A stretch of DNA of 64,000 bases from Rhea pennata. Taxonomy: Eukaryota > Chordata > Aves > Rheiformes > Rheidae. The notes beneath the pieces are model-generated. The model searched no databases. It was not told the DNA's origin and was given only the letters and a program-made list of their open reading frames with translations. Position numbers and translations under genes: made by a program. Shown here in pieces: positions 47,186 through 59,030 of this stretch (position 1 is its first letter; the number at the start of each line of letters is the position of its first letter). The stretch covers positions 37,695,053 through 37,759,052 of the forward strand of contig NC_084702.1 of NCBI RefSeq assembly GCF_028389875.1, written 5' to 3'.

Positions 47186-50100
47186 TTCACACACACATAT
47201 ACGAATAAACAGACTGTATCTTGTACAGAACTTCCCACTCCAATCAAATCTTTCCTTCAGCTACTAGCCTATGGGATAGTCAGAAAGAGTGAGATGCAGC
47301 TTCCATTAAAATCGTAAGATACTTGATAAATTAGATCACCTAATACAGGTGGGAATTAAGTTTTGCCCCTAGTCCTGCTAAAACCACTTTGAAGGTAAAA
47401 ATATTGAGCAGTAAGTAGATCAGGACTCAACAAGAAAACAATTTTTTTGGCTTATAGGTGTTAAAACTAGCAGGTATTAATAAAGTGATTCTATGGTATT
47501 AAAGATTTTGCAAACAGATTTTAAGGATGATGTTATGACTGAATCTCCACCACAAACAATACATGCATATTTCTCCCCAATTTCTGATAGTAAGTCATTA
47601 TAAATTGCTCATTAATATTTTGAATCCAATAATGATTTCTGAAGTCCTGCAAGCTCAGCTAACCCAAATCGCTCTGCTAGACTAACCCTGTGCTATTGTC
47701 ATTAATGGTATTAAAAATACACTTTGTAAGAGCAATCAGATGGTTTCAGGCTAAATTAAATGCTGATGTTTCAGAAACCTGTTTTTACTGGTTCTTCTGT
47801 AATATATAGGACAAACAGTGTATATGGGAAAATGAATATTGATTAAAAAAATGAAACAAGTTTACAGCACCAGATTTACTGTGAGGCTTTGTTGCTTAAA
47901 AAAAAATCAAGCATATAAATTTAATTTTAATGTACAAATACACTGAAATGCAGTCTCACAGATCCCCTACATGGATTAAAGAATCAGCAGAACAATTTTC
48001 AACCAAATGACAGGAAATCTGAGATTACACTATTCAACTCCTGAGGCATGATGCATCATTTTAGATTTTTTCTTCATTTTTCTTCAAAACAGAATGTTAT
48101 TGGTCTTTTGCGTTTTATTAAAAAAGAAATGGCTGCCTTACACAAAAGATGTGTTCAAGTGCACAGCTGTTACGAAAAAAAGTGAATCTGAAAAAAAATC
48201 AATGCTATTTGTAACTACTATTTTTGAAAAATTCTGTTGCAACACAACAATGCTAAAGTAATGGCAGCACAGTATTTTGTAAAGACAACACTCAAAGAGT
48301 GAAAATTTTTTCCTCACTGTACTGTTATGTCCCACGAACATCTATTTTCTTTCACTACAAACCCCACAACTGCACAATTTCTTTTTTTATTGGAAAATGT
48401 TAACATTGGCATTCCTGTGTCCCGGAGAGATTAACTCCGCTTCTGATCTAAACGACTCTCACAATTTGACTTCTTCAAAGAGTAAATGCAATGAACAGTT
48501 ATTTGATAATGGACATGCACTTTTGGTCATAGTTTGAACAACTATGACTACTTTTTAAAAAGGAATCAGAACCTATGGAAGTATCAGAGAAAATTTTAGA
48601 AGACTCATTTATCTTTTTTCTGTGCTGTGAACTGAAAAAAAAAAAAGCAAAATTCAAGCGAGTGGTAAAATGCTAAAATTTAGCCAGTATAAAAGCCTTT
48701 TTTCTTTATAACCAGACTGAGCCAACACAGAATAACATCTATACTTACAGCTTGATTCCCCCTGCCCCCCCTTTTTAAGGCTGAAATTCACATTCTAGTT
48801 TGTCTTGATTTATAAAAGAGTAAGTTAAATAACTTGCAAGTGAATTTATTTTTTTACGGTCTTCCAAAGATAAGGAAGAACATTCACCTGCTGTATGAAA
48901 TTCTAGACACTGTGTGTCAAATGCAAAAAGAAAGCCTTAGCAAAGGCCTGAAGAGCCCGTTGTTTTAGATATTTAAACATGTCACACGTTACAAGCAGCA
49001 TTTATTTTTGATTCAAAGTAAAGAACAACTTAAAAGGAACAGTTACAAAATTCATTATAAAGTTCCTAATGAATTCAATAAAAGGAATTTTAGCCATACT
49101 AAGAATACACATTAGGGAAGAAAGAAATACTGTTGCAGAACTGCCAAATCTTGAAAAGAAGTCATACAGCAAAACCTTAGTGTGGGCTGGAAACTTTAAG
49201 TGCTATCTTCATGTTTCAGGCTAACTGTATGTAAAATCTGTTTCATCTCTCTCAGGAATAGTATGAAATGAAAGATGTTGACCATTTACACCCTACTCTG
49301 GAGGAATTCACGTTTGTAATTAAAAGGGATGTTAAACTTTATTAAGAGTGAGACATACAACGTTGCTAACTCTAAATATTAGCATCGCAGCATGGTGCAA
49401 ACTTTCAGACAGAAGGAACTGCGTAGGTGCGCCGGTGTTAGTGCTGCAGCTTGGGTGAGCAGTAGCCTTGGGAGGTGACCCTTCCCACCACCTCCAGGCA
49501 CAGCACTTCGGTGCTTTGGTCTTGTGCTTTGCTTTCCCACCTCAAACAGGTGCCCAGCCACCTGGGCAGGCTAAAGCTAGTTCAAAGTGTAAAAACAAGT
49601 GAGCAACCCAAAACCTGGAACGTATCTAGTGCGGACTGCAGTGACGCAGGTCCTCTGCACCGACTGTTTCACTCTATACCTGGGACTTCAAATTCAGTAG
49701 GACTCCAGAGCTCAACCCTGTTGGGCCATTCTACTTGCTAACGTGGACACAGCCTGCAACAGACACTAACCTCCAAATACATGCTCTCCCAGTCCGTGTG
49801 GCTTTGAAGAAAAGCTTGAAAATGTGGAGGAAGTACACATCACTGGCTCAGAAACTACAAGCCAACACCTGTCCTTTCCTCAAATTACTCTTCGAAGTGC
49901 TGTGATTTTCAAGGCAGCTCAAGAACCTGACTCTTGATTTCAACCACAGCATTTTGTAAAATCAAGTAAAATCCCACATTTGAAAGTCTTAATTTACAGC
50001 TCTAGGAAAAAATTCTCCTATGGAATTGTATCCAGAGATATAAAAAAATCTAGAAACAAAAACATTTTGAATGCAAAATATAGAAGTAGTAACGGTTCTA

Positions 50101-53100
50101 TCAAGTAAAACGATAAATCCAAGTAGAAGGCACTACTAGAAATAGTATTTTCTTCACATATTTAATTCTAGAAAGAAGATAGAGAATAAGCTCTATGTGT
50201 ATTCATAATGCAAAGAAATGAGAACTTAAAAAAAAAAAGTTGATTATAAGCTATTTCAAACACTCTTTTGAAGCATGTATTAAGAGATGAAGGCTAACAT
50301 GAATGTCCAGTGAACCCATCAATTACACTTAAAGTATACATTCTTTTTTTTTTTTTCTAAAGCGCTCTAGAGGTTATAAATGATAAGAAATAGTAATAAT
50401 CCAAATGGAAATACAAACATGCTTGCAGTAAATCGACTGGTGTTTAGGGAAAAAGCACTTACAAAGGACTGGGCCTCTTAGTTCAAATGCTTCAGGCAAA
50501 ACAGCCCAGAGGGTCAACAACAAAAAAAGAAAAGCAATGTTCTTAGTCTTTTGATTTGAATTCTCAGTAGATTTGACTGAGAAAATAACTGGGGGAAAAA
50601 ATCCATCCTTTTATAAATCATCCATTCTACTTAAGGTTTCAGCAGTCTCTTACGTAAGAACTATGGCTTTATTGACAGGTTATTAGATTTTGGACGGGTG
50701 TCATTTGACTAGGCCTATATTAATAATAATGTGGTTTATGTGGTGCAGGGTCAGATCAGTAAAATGCTGTTAACAGATGACAGGTTTGATTACCGTTGGC
50801 TTTAGGCAAGACATATGGATCCCTTAGGAACAGCAGCACAGGCTGGTGGGACAGTTTGCTGGAAAGGTCAAGAACAGGGATGTCAGTATCAAGGGACAAT
50901 AAACAGAATATTCTACAAACTAGCTTTGATAAAGCGAGGTGATCAAGCTGCTCGAGAGCAGTGTCAGCGCGTTTCAGCACACCGGGGCTGTCAAGAGGAG
51001 CACACCCCATTTCCAGGGAGCAACACTCGCCGTTCCTCAGCCCCAAAGTGAAACCATCAATGTGAAACCTGAGGTAAACAGGTCACGTTGTGGTGGGGCA
51101 GCCTGCAGCCAGCTCTGAGTCTTCCTCACCCCCGTTTGCGCTGTGGTACTCAGCATAATGCAGGCTACCTCACCAACGGGAAACCTCAGCGCTATCTGCT
51201 CCTCTGTCTGCATATACTTGTGAGGTCGTGCAACCAAGTGTATACAGAGCTCCACTGAACGCACAGAGAAAACCCAGACTCCTAATTCCTTCTGATAGAC
51301 CTTGCTACAAACAATACACTACAATGAGTGGAAACGTTCATAGACAACATCCTACTACGGTTTTATAAGAACTTTCTCAATACATGATGCATGCTCAGTT
51401 CATATGAAAAGTGGATCTAGTAAAGCTGATGAAATCAGCCACAATATTTAACAAATATACCTAGTTTTAAGGCTAAACTAATATTATGTTTAAAACTACA
51501 AGGAACAAAAACAGGAAACACCAATAATTTCAAGTAGTTTATTAATCTAACATCCTAAAAAGAACAGGAATCAAGCTCACCTTGATTCTTCTGATTCTGT
51601 TTCATCAAATGAGCTGCAATTAAAGCAAGAGGAAACTTTGATTACAATAAAATTAACTTAATAAGCAAAAAAAAAAAAAAAGAAAAAAAAAAGAAAAAGA
51701 AAATTCCTTTAACAACCACCAAAGGGAGCATTCTTTTTCTGGTCAGTGGCTGCATAATGTGACATGATTAAATGAATGTGAAAGACCTTATCATTCTGCA
51801 GCCACTGCTTGGAAGTGGCAGCATCCATTCACTATAATAAACTCACATGCATACATATCTATCTATATATGCAGTGCTAGGATATAATTCCACTGAGGGT
51901 ATTGGTTGACATCATAAACTACAAGTAAAAACTTGTAGTCTTGTCTGCTAGCTTGTCTCTAGATCACTAAAAAGTGAATATTTAGATTTGGGGGAGCTTT
52001 TTTGTTTTTTTTTTGGACAGTAAGGACAAAACATTTAAGTTTCATTCCAGTACTGAAAGTGGGATGACTGACAATATTACATAGACTGCATATGGAGTAT
52101 ATTTGCTATGATATGAACATTTTCAAAACCATTGTATAAGTGTGTTATACGTAGAATAATTCCTGCAGATCTTTAACATTAGCTGTACTAAAAGTGAACA
52201 ATAATTTCCAAGCTTGATCTTACTATCTGCTTTTGAAACAACGTCAAGAATCTGCAGAAAAATCATGGCCTGTATGTAGACCTAAATTACCCTTTGCAAG
52301 GTTACCTGTTTAAGGATGTAGAAAATGATTTAAAGCTGTACTGAATTTCCTTTGCGTTCTTGCATCTTACCAAAAGGCAGGTGCAGATTTACTCCCACAT
52401 AGGAAAAACTAGATCTTCCCTCCAACCCGTTCTCAGCTCTCTGCACACCGCTGTGCTTCCAATGTGGTTCCACCGCTCAGCAATGCAACCGTCCTGGTAA
52501 CACTTCTGCTTTAATGGTGACGACAGGTGCATCAGAGCGGTAGACGTCTGAAAGACTCTAGAGACCACTCTGGGCCGTAGACAACTCTAAGTTAAGGAGG
52601 ACCTCAAAATCATTTATAGCTTCCTCCATTCTCCTCCTGAGTGTGAATTCTCTGCTGTTAATGCACAGGAACTCCCCAAAAGCAGGAAAGGGACACATCA
52701 TTTTCTTGGGAACAAGCTCTGACAACACTGCTGGCCTTGCCAACTACATCAGCTTGTCTAGTAAAAGAGATTATTCTCCCTACAAACGTTACACCTGTAC
52801 ATATAAGAGTTTCTGGTTACGGTATTTGGGGAATTTCTGTTATCCTTACACTAATCATAACCATACTTGGATTCCTTTCTTCTGCCCTGATCAAGAACCC
52901 TTCCCAGAGGAAGTGCAACATGGCCACTGAGGCAGATGTTACCAAAGAGATGAAAGACACCATTTCCAAACACACATGGGTGGTCAAAGATGGCTGCAGA
53001 ATAAATTTCTATTTCATCCAAATACTAATAAGCAGAAAACATACACACACAAAGGCTTTCTATGAAATTGTAGTGAGTTTTTATGAATATCTTTGAAAAC

Positions 53101-53484
53101 TCCTTTCAACAGATACTCCAAGATCTACAAAAACCCAATTTTTCTCATCTAAACTCTCCTTTGCTTTCCAAGAACATTACATTAAATCTCACTAGTGTCT
53201 CTGAACAGACTAAATTTATTTTACCACCTTTTGGGGATATATAAACATACTTAACATGACCCTAATGCCCATTTATTTTACCGTGTAAGAGTTGGCAGCA
53301 AGACCATTTTAAGTCAATGCAATTGCATCAGCACTGAATGGATATGGGCCTTTTGGCTTCAATATATTTTTCAGTAAATGAGCGCTTACCCACAGCTTTC
53401 TGCTTTTGGCAGAGTAGGTACATGGCGAACATTCAGGAAATCAAGAAATATTTTAGGGAGTTCTTCATTCTCTAAAATGACTGT
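46246..53484 (-). CDS. SNX24: SNX24, sorting nexin 24 (3' four coding exons, partial)
   Basis: SNX24 is a small sorting nexin, about 169 residues in human, made up mostly of a PX domain that binds phosphoinositides on endosomal membranes. The window has its C-terminal 87 residues in four minus-strand exons: 53,390-53,484, 51,581-51,613, 50,794-50,858 and 46,246-46,316. All junctions are GT/AG and phases agree (0, 2, 2, 1). The order is TVILENEELPKIFLDFLNVR (end of the PX domain), the acidic linker SFDETESEES, SKLSHQPVLLFLRDPYVLPK, and DFPNVVIEGILHGIFYPHLL followed by Pro-Arg and TAG. This matches the family C-terminus closely. I searched the rest of the window for the upstream PX exons, including the basic phosphoinositide-binding part, and did not find them; they lie past 64,000. 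Confidence 0.94.
46317..50793 (-). other. SNX24: SNX24 last intron
   Basis: About 4.5 kb of AT-rich intron with a TA/CA microsatellite at 47,143-47,199 and a modestly GC-richer patch at 49,385-49,740 that has no supported exon. Confidence 0.8.
47143..47199. repeat. (TA)n(CA)n microsatellite
   Basis: A run of about 14 AT/TA units passes into about seven AC units, then TTC and more AC units. A typical compound dinucleotide microsatellite, likely length-polymorphic. Confidence 0.95.
50794..50858 (-). CDS. SNX24: SNX24 third-from-edge coding exon
   Basis: 65 bases encoding (S)KLSHQPVLLFLRDPYVLPK and Ala-Asn, followed by donor GTAATC. The acceptor is TTTCCAG. Very close to the family sequence. 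Confidence 0.95.
50859..53389 (-). other. SNX24: SNX24 introns around the microexon
   Basis: Two introns of about 0.7 kb (50,859-51,580) and 1.8 kb (51,614-53,389). They hold an A-rich tract at 51,667-51,702 and, near 52,740-53,096 on the plus strand, an open frame with one hydrophobic segment that I cannot assign. No other exon was seen. Confidence 0.75.
51581..51613 (-). CDS. SNX24: SNX24 33-base acidic microexon
   Basis: Encodes (G)SFDETESEES(S); 33 bases, which keeps the frame if skipped. The acceptor is TTAATTGCAG and the donor GTGAGC. Too short to be found by open-frame search; recognised from the family sequence and phases. Confidence 0.9.
53390..53484 (-). CDS. SNX24: SNX24 exon for the end of the PX domain
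   Basis: 95 bases encoding TVILENEELPKIFLDFLNVR then HVPTLPKAESC(G). The acceptor is TTATTACAG and the donor GTAAGC. It contains the last PX helix. Confidence 0.94.
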
Positions 53485-54059
53485 CTGTAATAAAAAAGGG
53501 ACAATAAGAAAACCAAGATTTTTTCGTATTTTAAATATCACACACTTGAGCACACTTCTGCTCAAGCTAGCGAAACACTTCTCACTTGCAACACCTGTTC
53601 AATTCTTCTCCAATATTTTTCACTTATTGGAGTGCTTCATTTCAATTGAGAAACCACAATTTTTAATGAATCACATCAAAAACATTCAGCTCATGCTACT
53701 ATGTTCTTAGACTATGGGAGATATTTTCATGTGTCATCACCAGTGACAAGCTAGATGCATCTCATGCAGAGATGTCTGATTCTGAAAGTAAAGTACTGAC
53801 ACACTCATTTGTGAATAAAATTCTGTTTATGCAAAACATAAAATAAAGCAGCTACAGCTCAGTGCTTTCACATACACCTCCCAGAAGATTCCTGTCTGGC
53901 ACATCAGGGAAAAAAGGAAATCTTTAGTTTTTACAATTTTATTAATGCATGCGTAAGTAAATGCTAACAAGGTAAACTGTTTACTTGGCTTGACAGATCA
54001 GCTTACAATATACTCCTTACACCTACGCTGCCACCCCTAACGACAGAGCTCTCAAAGAG

Positions 54060-54157
54060 CTGCTGTCTCTCTAGACCCGCCACGTTCTTCCAGAGCAGTA
54101 ACATAATGGTTGGACTCGCTCTTCTTTCTTTTTTCACTGATGAGATGATTCTATGAT
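54060..54157 (+). mobile_element. Degenerate CR1 3' end
   Basis: GGTTGGACTCG near 54,111-54,121 and GATGATTCTATGATG near 54,144-54,158 correspond to the two ends of the CR1 3' terminal block, which finishes in ATTCTATGA repeats. The sequence between them is diverged. Short 5'-truncated CR1 copies of this kind are common in bird introns. Confidence 0.5.
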
Positions 54158-54719
54158 GTTAAGTAAATTAATTAGCAGTATAATTACTTAAACATACATA
54201 GCAATTAATGAGATGGTTCGGCACGCATTTGTCATGAAAGAATGACTTTTAAAGAAAAGGATAGATCCCTGACAGTTTTATAGAAGCAGCCCCCAAATCA
54301 TTGCTGATCTTTAATTTTCACATAAAACAGACAAAATAGTTTATAAATTCAACCAATGACTCACTGAAAGATTCAATCCCTACTTACTTGTTCATGCTGC
54401 AATAGTCTCAGAGCACACACAGATCTACGTAGCTGTTTGAGTACAGTACTTCACAGATAAATGAAAGCCACACGCTTTTTCCTAAATAGCTTTCCTTCAC
54501 TGAGGCCTGATCATAGACCGAATGTGTGTACAGAAGAGGCTTTACTGAATTCATAAATTACTAGTTAATCGAAACTGCTTGCACAAGTAAAGCTATCCAC
54601 ATAGAGAAGCAACAAGAACGGTAACGGCTCCTCTGCTTACATTCAGGAGATAACTTAAACCTGCACGCGTATTCTTTCACATCGTAGTATCACTAAGAAG
54701 ATGCAGTAGTATGTGGAGG

Positions 54720-54835
54720 ATAATAGAATCACAAAAAAATTTACGTTGGAAGCAACTTCTAGAGGTCACCTAGTCCAACCTGCTCAAATCAGTCTAACTC
54801 CAAGGTTCAATAGCCAACAGCTTGGTTATCTGTGT
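54720..54835 (-). mobile_element. CR1 3' end, minus orientation
   Basis: The plus strand reads AATAGAATCAC, then GTTGGAAGCAACTTCTAGAG and CACCTAGTCCAACC. This is the reverse complement of the conserved CR1 3' untranslated end ('ggttggactaggtga ... tccaacc ... tgattcta'). It is a 5'-truncated copy in the large SNX24 intron, in the same orientation as SNX24. Confidence 0.7.
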
Positions 54836-57800
54836 AATGAAAACAGTGTGACAATTACCTAAAATGTCTATGGACTTAAAGAGAGAAATAAATTTTAAAA
54901 CGGAAGTATTTGGAAATCGGTTTCCTTTTTTATATTATAGTCCCAACTCTGAATTCGGTGGCTACATTTCTTCAACAGCAGCTGAGGTCACCACTATCAA
55001 GCTGAAAAAAAAGGAAGAACACGCAGCAGCGCAGAGCTTCTGAACTGCTGTATTGTAGATTTTAACGGCTATGTCAACTCCTGCGGAAGAAACAGGAACG
55101 TCTGAAATGTAGGCAAGTGTTAAGCCTTTCAGTTCACCTCTATACGAGGATGCTGCATTACATGCCACCTCATTTGCATTCTGTGAAATCAGCACTCTGC
55201 TGCTGCAAAATTCATCTTGTTCTGCATTCAAGATATGCATAAAAGGGGGGTGCATATTCAGAGGGTGCGCGCACTGCGTAACAATGCCAGACAAAACCAC
55301 CTCCCTGATAACATGCAACGGAGAACTACAAACAAGTTGTATAAAGATGCGTTAAGGGCATCCCACACTTCGTGCAACCTCACGCTTCTTGACAGCTTCT
55401 TCCACAAGCTGAGCTGTCAGCTGAGGCTGCTGAGCAGAACAGCGGTTGCGGGCGAAGAACAGAAGGATACGTCACTGTGCAAAAAGAAATAGCCCCGACA
55501 AGGCTAACAAACCTCTCTGTTGCTCTTTCCGCCCACTCCAGATTAGTATCTCATTATGCTGTGCACCGAGTCAGCTCAAACCCTGCCAACCAGCTAAAGC
55601 TTATCTGCCTAATATCTGCCCTGATATTAGCAAAAAAATTGTACTAAAACATTTAAGGAAATGGCATCTATTTCAGAGTCCTCTCTAAGTAGTTTGTTAA
55701 TTGTTAATTCCTCTATGTGATGATCAGTAAACCTGAAAATGTAGAGTTTGCAAAAAAGCAAAAGCAATTTTGCACAGCACTGTATTTGCACCCTGCCTCT
55801 GCTAATGTGGAATCTGTCATTTCCAGGATTTCATGAAGGGAGGTATGACTGCACTGAACATGGGAAGATTTTCCCATTAATGTAATGCAATATGGATTTT
55901 AAGGAATTTAAAAAAAGAAAAAAAAAAGACACAGGTTAATTATACTAATTCAGGGTCAAATTATCTGCCTCCATTGGCTTCAATGGAAAAGGGCCAGCAG
56001 ATAATCCAGCCCTTCAATTTACACACTAGAAAATGAAGGAAAAGAGAAAAAATAGGGACAACAAAAGAACAGCCACACTGCATTAGCTGTGTATGTCTAG
56101 CCGTATTTCCCACCACTAGTAGGAGAACAGACACGAGGGGAAAAACAGAAGTATTCTCAAGTTCATATTCTTTCGTTCAGTAAATACTCTTAAGTTAGAA
56201 AGAAAAGCGATCATAATTGGTTTAATTTACCTAGAACAAAGGATATCACCACATATTTTTGAGTTCTGACAAAAAATTTTAAGAAATGCGTATTTTGCAA
56301 ACTTTGTCTTTAAATAACAGCTAAGCAGAAAATGAACCGGCAGGTGAACCTCTAAGCCACTATTACTTGTGATGCAGTGTGCTCAAATGTAGCCTTGGCT
56401 CAAGTAAGTAAAGGACATTGCCTTGTAAACATGACTACTGCCTACAATGTTCTGCAGTAAGGAACTTAGAAGATATATTTTCAAAGAAATGAAAACTTAC
56501 AATTAGTCTATTAGTAATGTGGTTTTCGAGTGCATCTGATTTCTACCAAGATCATAGCAATGAGTTTCAAATGTGCATCCCCAGAGTGTTAAATAGGCTA
56601 ATTTAAAAAAAAAGAACAGCATGCATATTTCCTTCCTAAAATAAAAAAAGAACTAAAACACCCAATACAGCCCCTAGCAAGTGATTTGGGAAGCAACTCC
56701 AGAAATACATTTTTCAAACTCATTGATTTCAGCTGAACTAGGAGCATAAGCACCATATTTTCTTAAAAAAAATCGTAAAGGGTGTTTATCCGTTACTGTC
56801 ACACTTTAATGAACTACTGCATGCTTCAGAAAAAAAAGAAACCACACGGGAAAGCCTGATGTTTACATCAGCAGAAATGTCTTTTTCTTTGAAAGGGTGC
56901 AATTATTATTATGTAACACAAATCACTAAAATCCCAATTTTTCTACCTTATCAGTTTCATAAAATCATGTTCCCTAAGGACGTCATTGATTAGTTGCACA
57001 TGTTCTTTCAGTGACATCCAAAATACTTAATTGTCGGTTATCTTTTCTCCTTCAGCCAGTAAAATATAGTCGCAAAATTGCAAAGGGACTTGTTCTGCCT
57101 TAACCTTAGCTAGATGCCATCATGCAGTGGAAAACAGTGCTAAAATATCACAGGATAATGCTCTCCAACAAGGGAGACATATAAACAGTATAATGATTTC
57201 CCACGAGTTTCCTTTTTAGAAAATTGTCACTAAAGCCAGGGTAAATGGTGACATATCTTCACAGAGGACACCGTGAAATCGAACACTGGCATTCTAGTTA
57301 GGTGCAAACCTACTCATCAGCCAATTATAACAGTAACTGAACATCTCGCTGAAAACTTGAACAAGACCACTTTGCTAACCTTAGGAGATCATGCCACAGG
57401 AATGCATTGTTTTCGGGGATTTTTTTTTTTTTTACTATTGTTATTGCTGTTTTTTAAAAAAATATTTTAAAATTCCTTTCGCATGATCATCTATCACACT
57501 TTCTCAAGGCTGCTGGAACACTCATCAGTGAAGGAGAAATGAAAGGGGGGAGCTAAGTTATAGTTTTTTTTTTTTTTTTTTTAGGCTCCTTGTAGTCTTT
57601 TCCATTCTGGTTCAGTTTGAAATGCCGTACTGTTAGGGTGAAGAAGTTCATGACAGTTTTTCCTCTCTTCACAGGGAAAGATGCTTCACAGAACCTAATT
57701 CAGTGGTGCAGCTAAAAATGGGGGAGAAGAAAATCAATATGTTCCAGCTACAGTAAGTAGGCTGGAGTGTCAGTCTCCACTGGGACCGAAACCCACATCT

Positions 57801-59030
57801 TTTAGAACACTTTAGAGTCTATATTCTTCTATTAACCTGCTTTCCTGCTGCTGCTTTACACAGTCCCAGGAAATGATAAAAAGGTTAGCAAAAGAACATA
57901 TTAATGAAAATCCAAATAGAGTAGATGAAGGCACCAGACTTTTGAGAGTAAGCTTTCTTCTTTTCCAAAGAAGAAATAGCAGATACAATATAATGCTTTA
58001 TATTACTCAGGGCAAGGAACAATAAAGTTCTTCTGCAGTGAGAATGTTGCACATCATCAGCAAGAAATATTTCTAAATACGTCACTTAAATTATCACAGT
58101 AAGGGCTCTCCGCTTTCCATTACCAGGTGAATTTGTAAGAACAAAAGAAGTATCAGCTAAACTCTGCATACGGACATAAGTAGTATGAAAACACACACAC
58201 AGCGAAATAGAAGTGATGCTGTATAGGAAGTACCAGCCAGGTAATGCCCCTAAATCACAAACCACAGGAAAGTCAATAGTGCTGGGGGTGCCCTCTACAC
58301 AGGGGAGCTTGAACAGAAACAAGATGCTGATGGTAAGTATTATATGCCAACATACTTACAAAGATCTATAAGATATTACCTGGAAGTTAATGACAGTAAT
58401 TATAGCCACAGAAACGAAAGGCTGGACTTTGCGTAAAGTCGCAAACGTATAATAAATAAATAAATAGAAGGGAGCTGCACCCCCAAACCTCAAGACTGGA
58501 GAATAGTAGAAAAAGTCTCGCATCAACTATCAAACCAATTTATTATACTTTTGGTGAACTTAAGCTCACCAGATACCTCCTGTGTGACAAATACTTCTTT
58601 CACAACGTTCTCCAGCTGCACAGAGGATAAATGACTGCTGGAACTTCATTAAAGATATTCATAAAACTTGATGGCAGTGACTGTAAACTATTAGCATTTT
58701 CACTTAAGCCTTATCTAACCTAATTTTAGAGCACTTGACTCACTTTGATTTAAAAGTGCTACCAATTAAGTTTTGTGGTAGTAAGTACTTTAGTTAGAGA
58801 GTTACTTAATTATACATTTACAGTTAAGTTTACGCTTAACTACCAAGGGATGGGTCTGAAGCCAAGTATAACCCATTTGATGTGGAAAAAAAAAAAAAAC
58901 AAAACAGCAAAATATAACAAAATATCACCAAAAAACATCTGGAAAACTGTGAATATAATGAAGTAGAAGCAAACAACGAATCTCTCTTCATAGAAAAATA
59001 GGATATTACCCCTTCTAAGATTAGAAACAA

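Larger units (their letters stand above)
53485..59030 (-). other. SNX24: SNX24 large intron, first part
   Basis: AT-rich intron with two short CR1 ends (54.1 and 54.7 kb), T tracts at 57,420-57,432 and 57,564-57,582 and many short A tracts. Open frames in 54,960-55,690 have no recognisable features. No upstream SNX24 exon was found. Confidence 0.6.
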
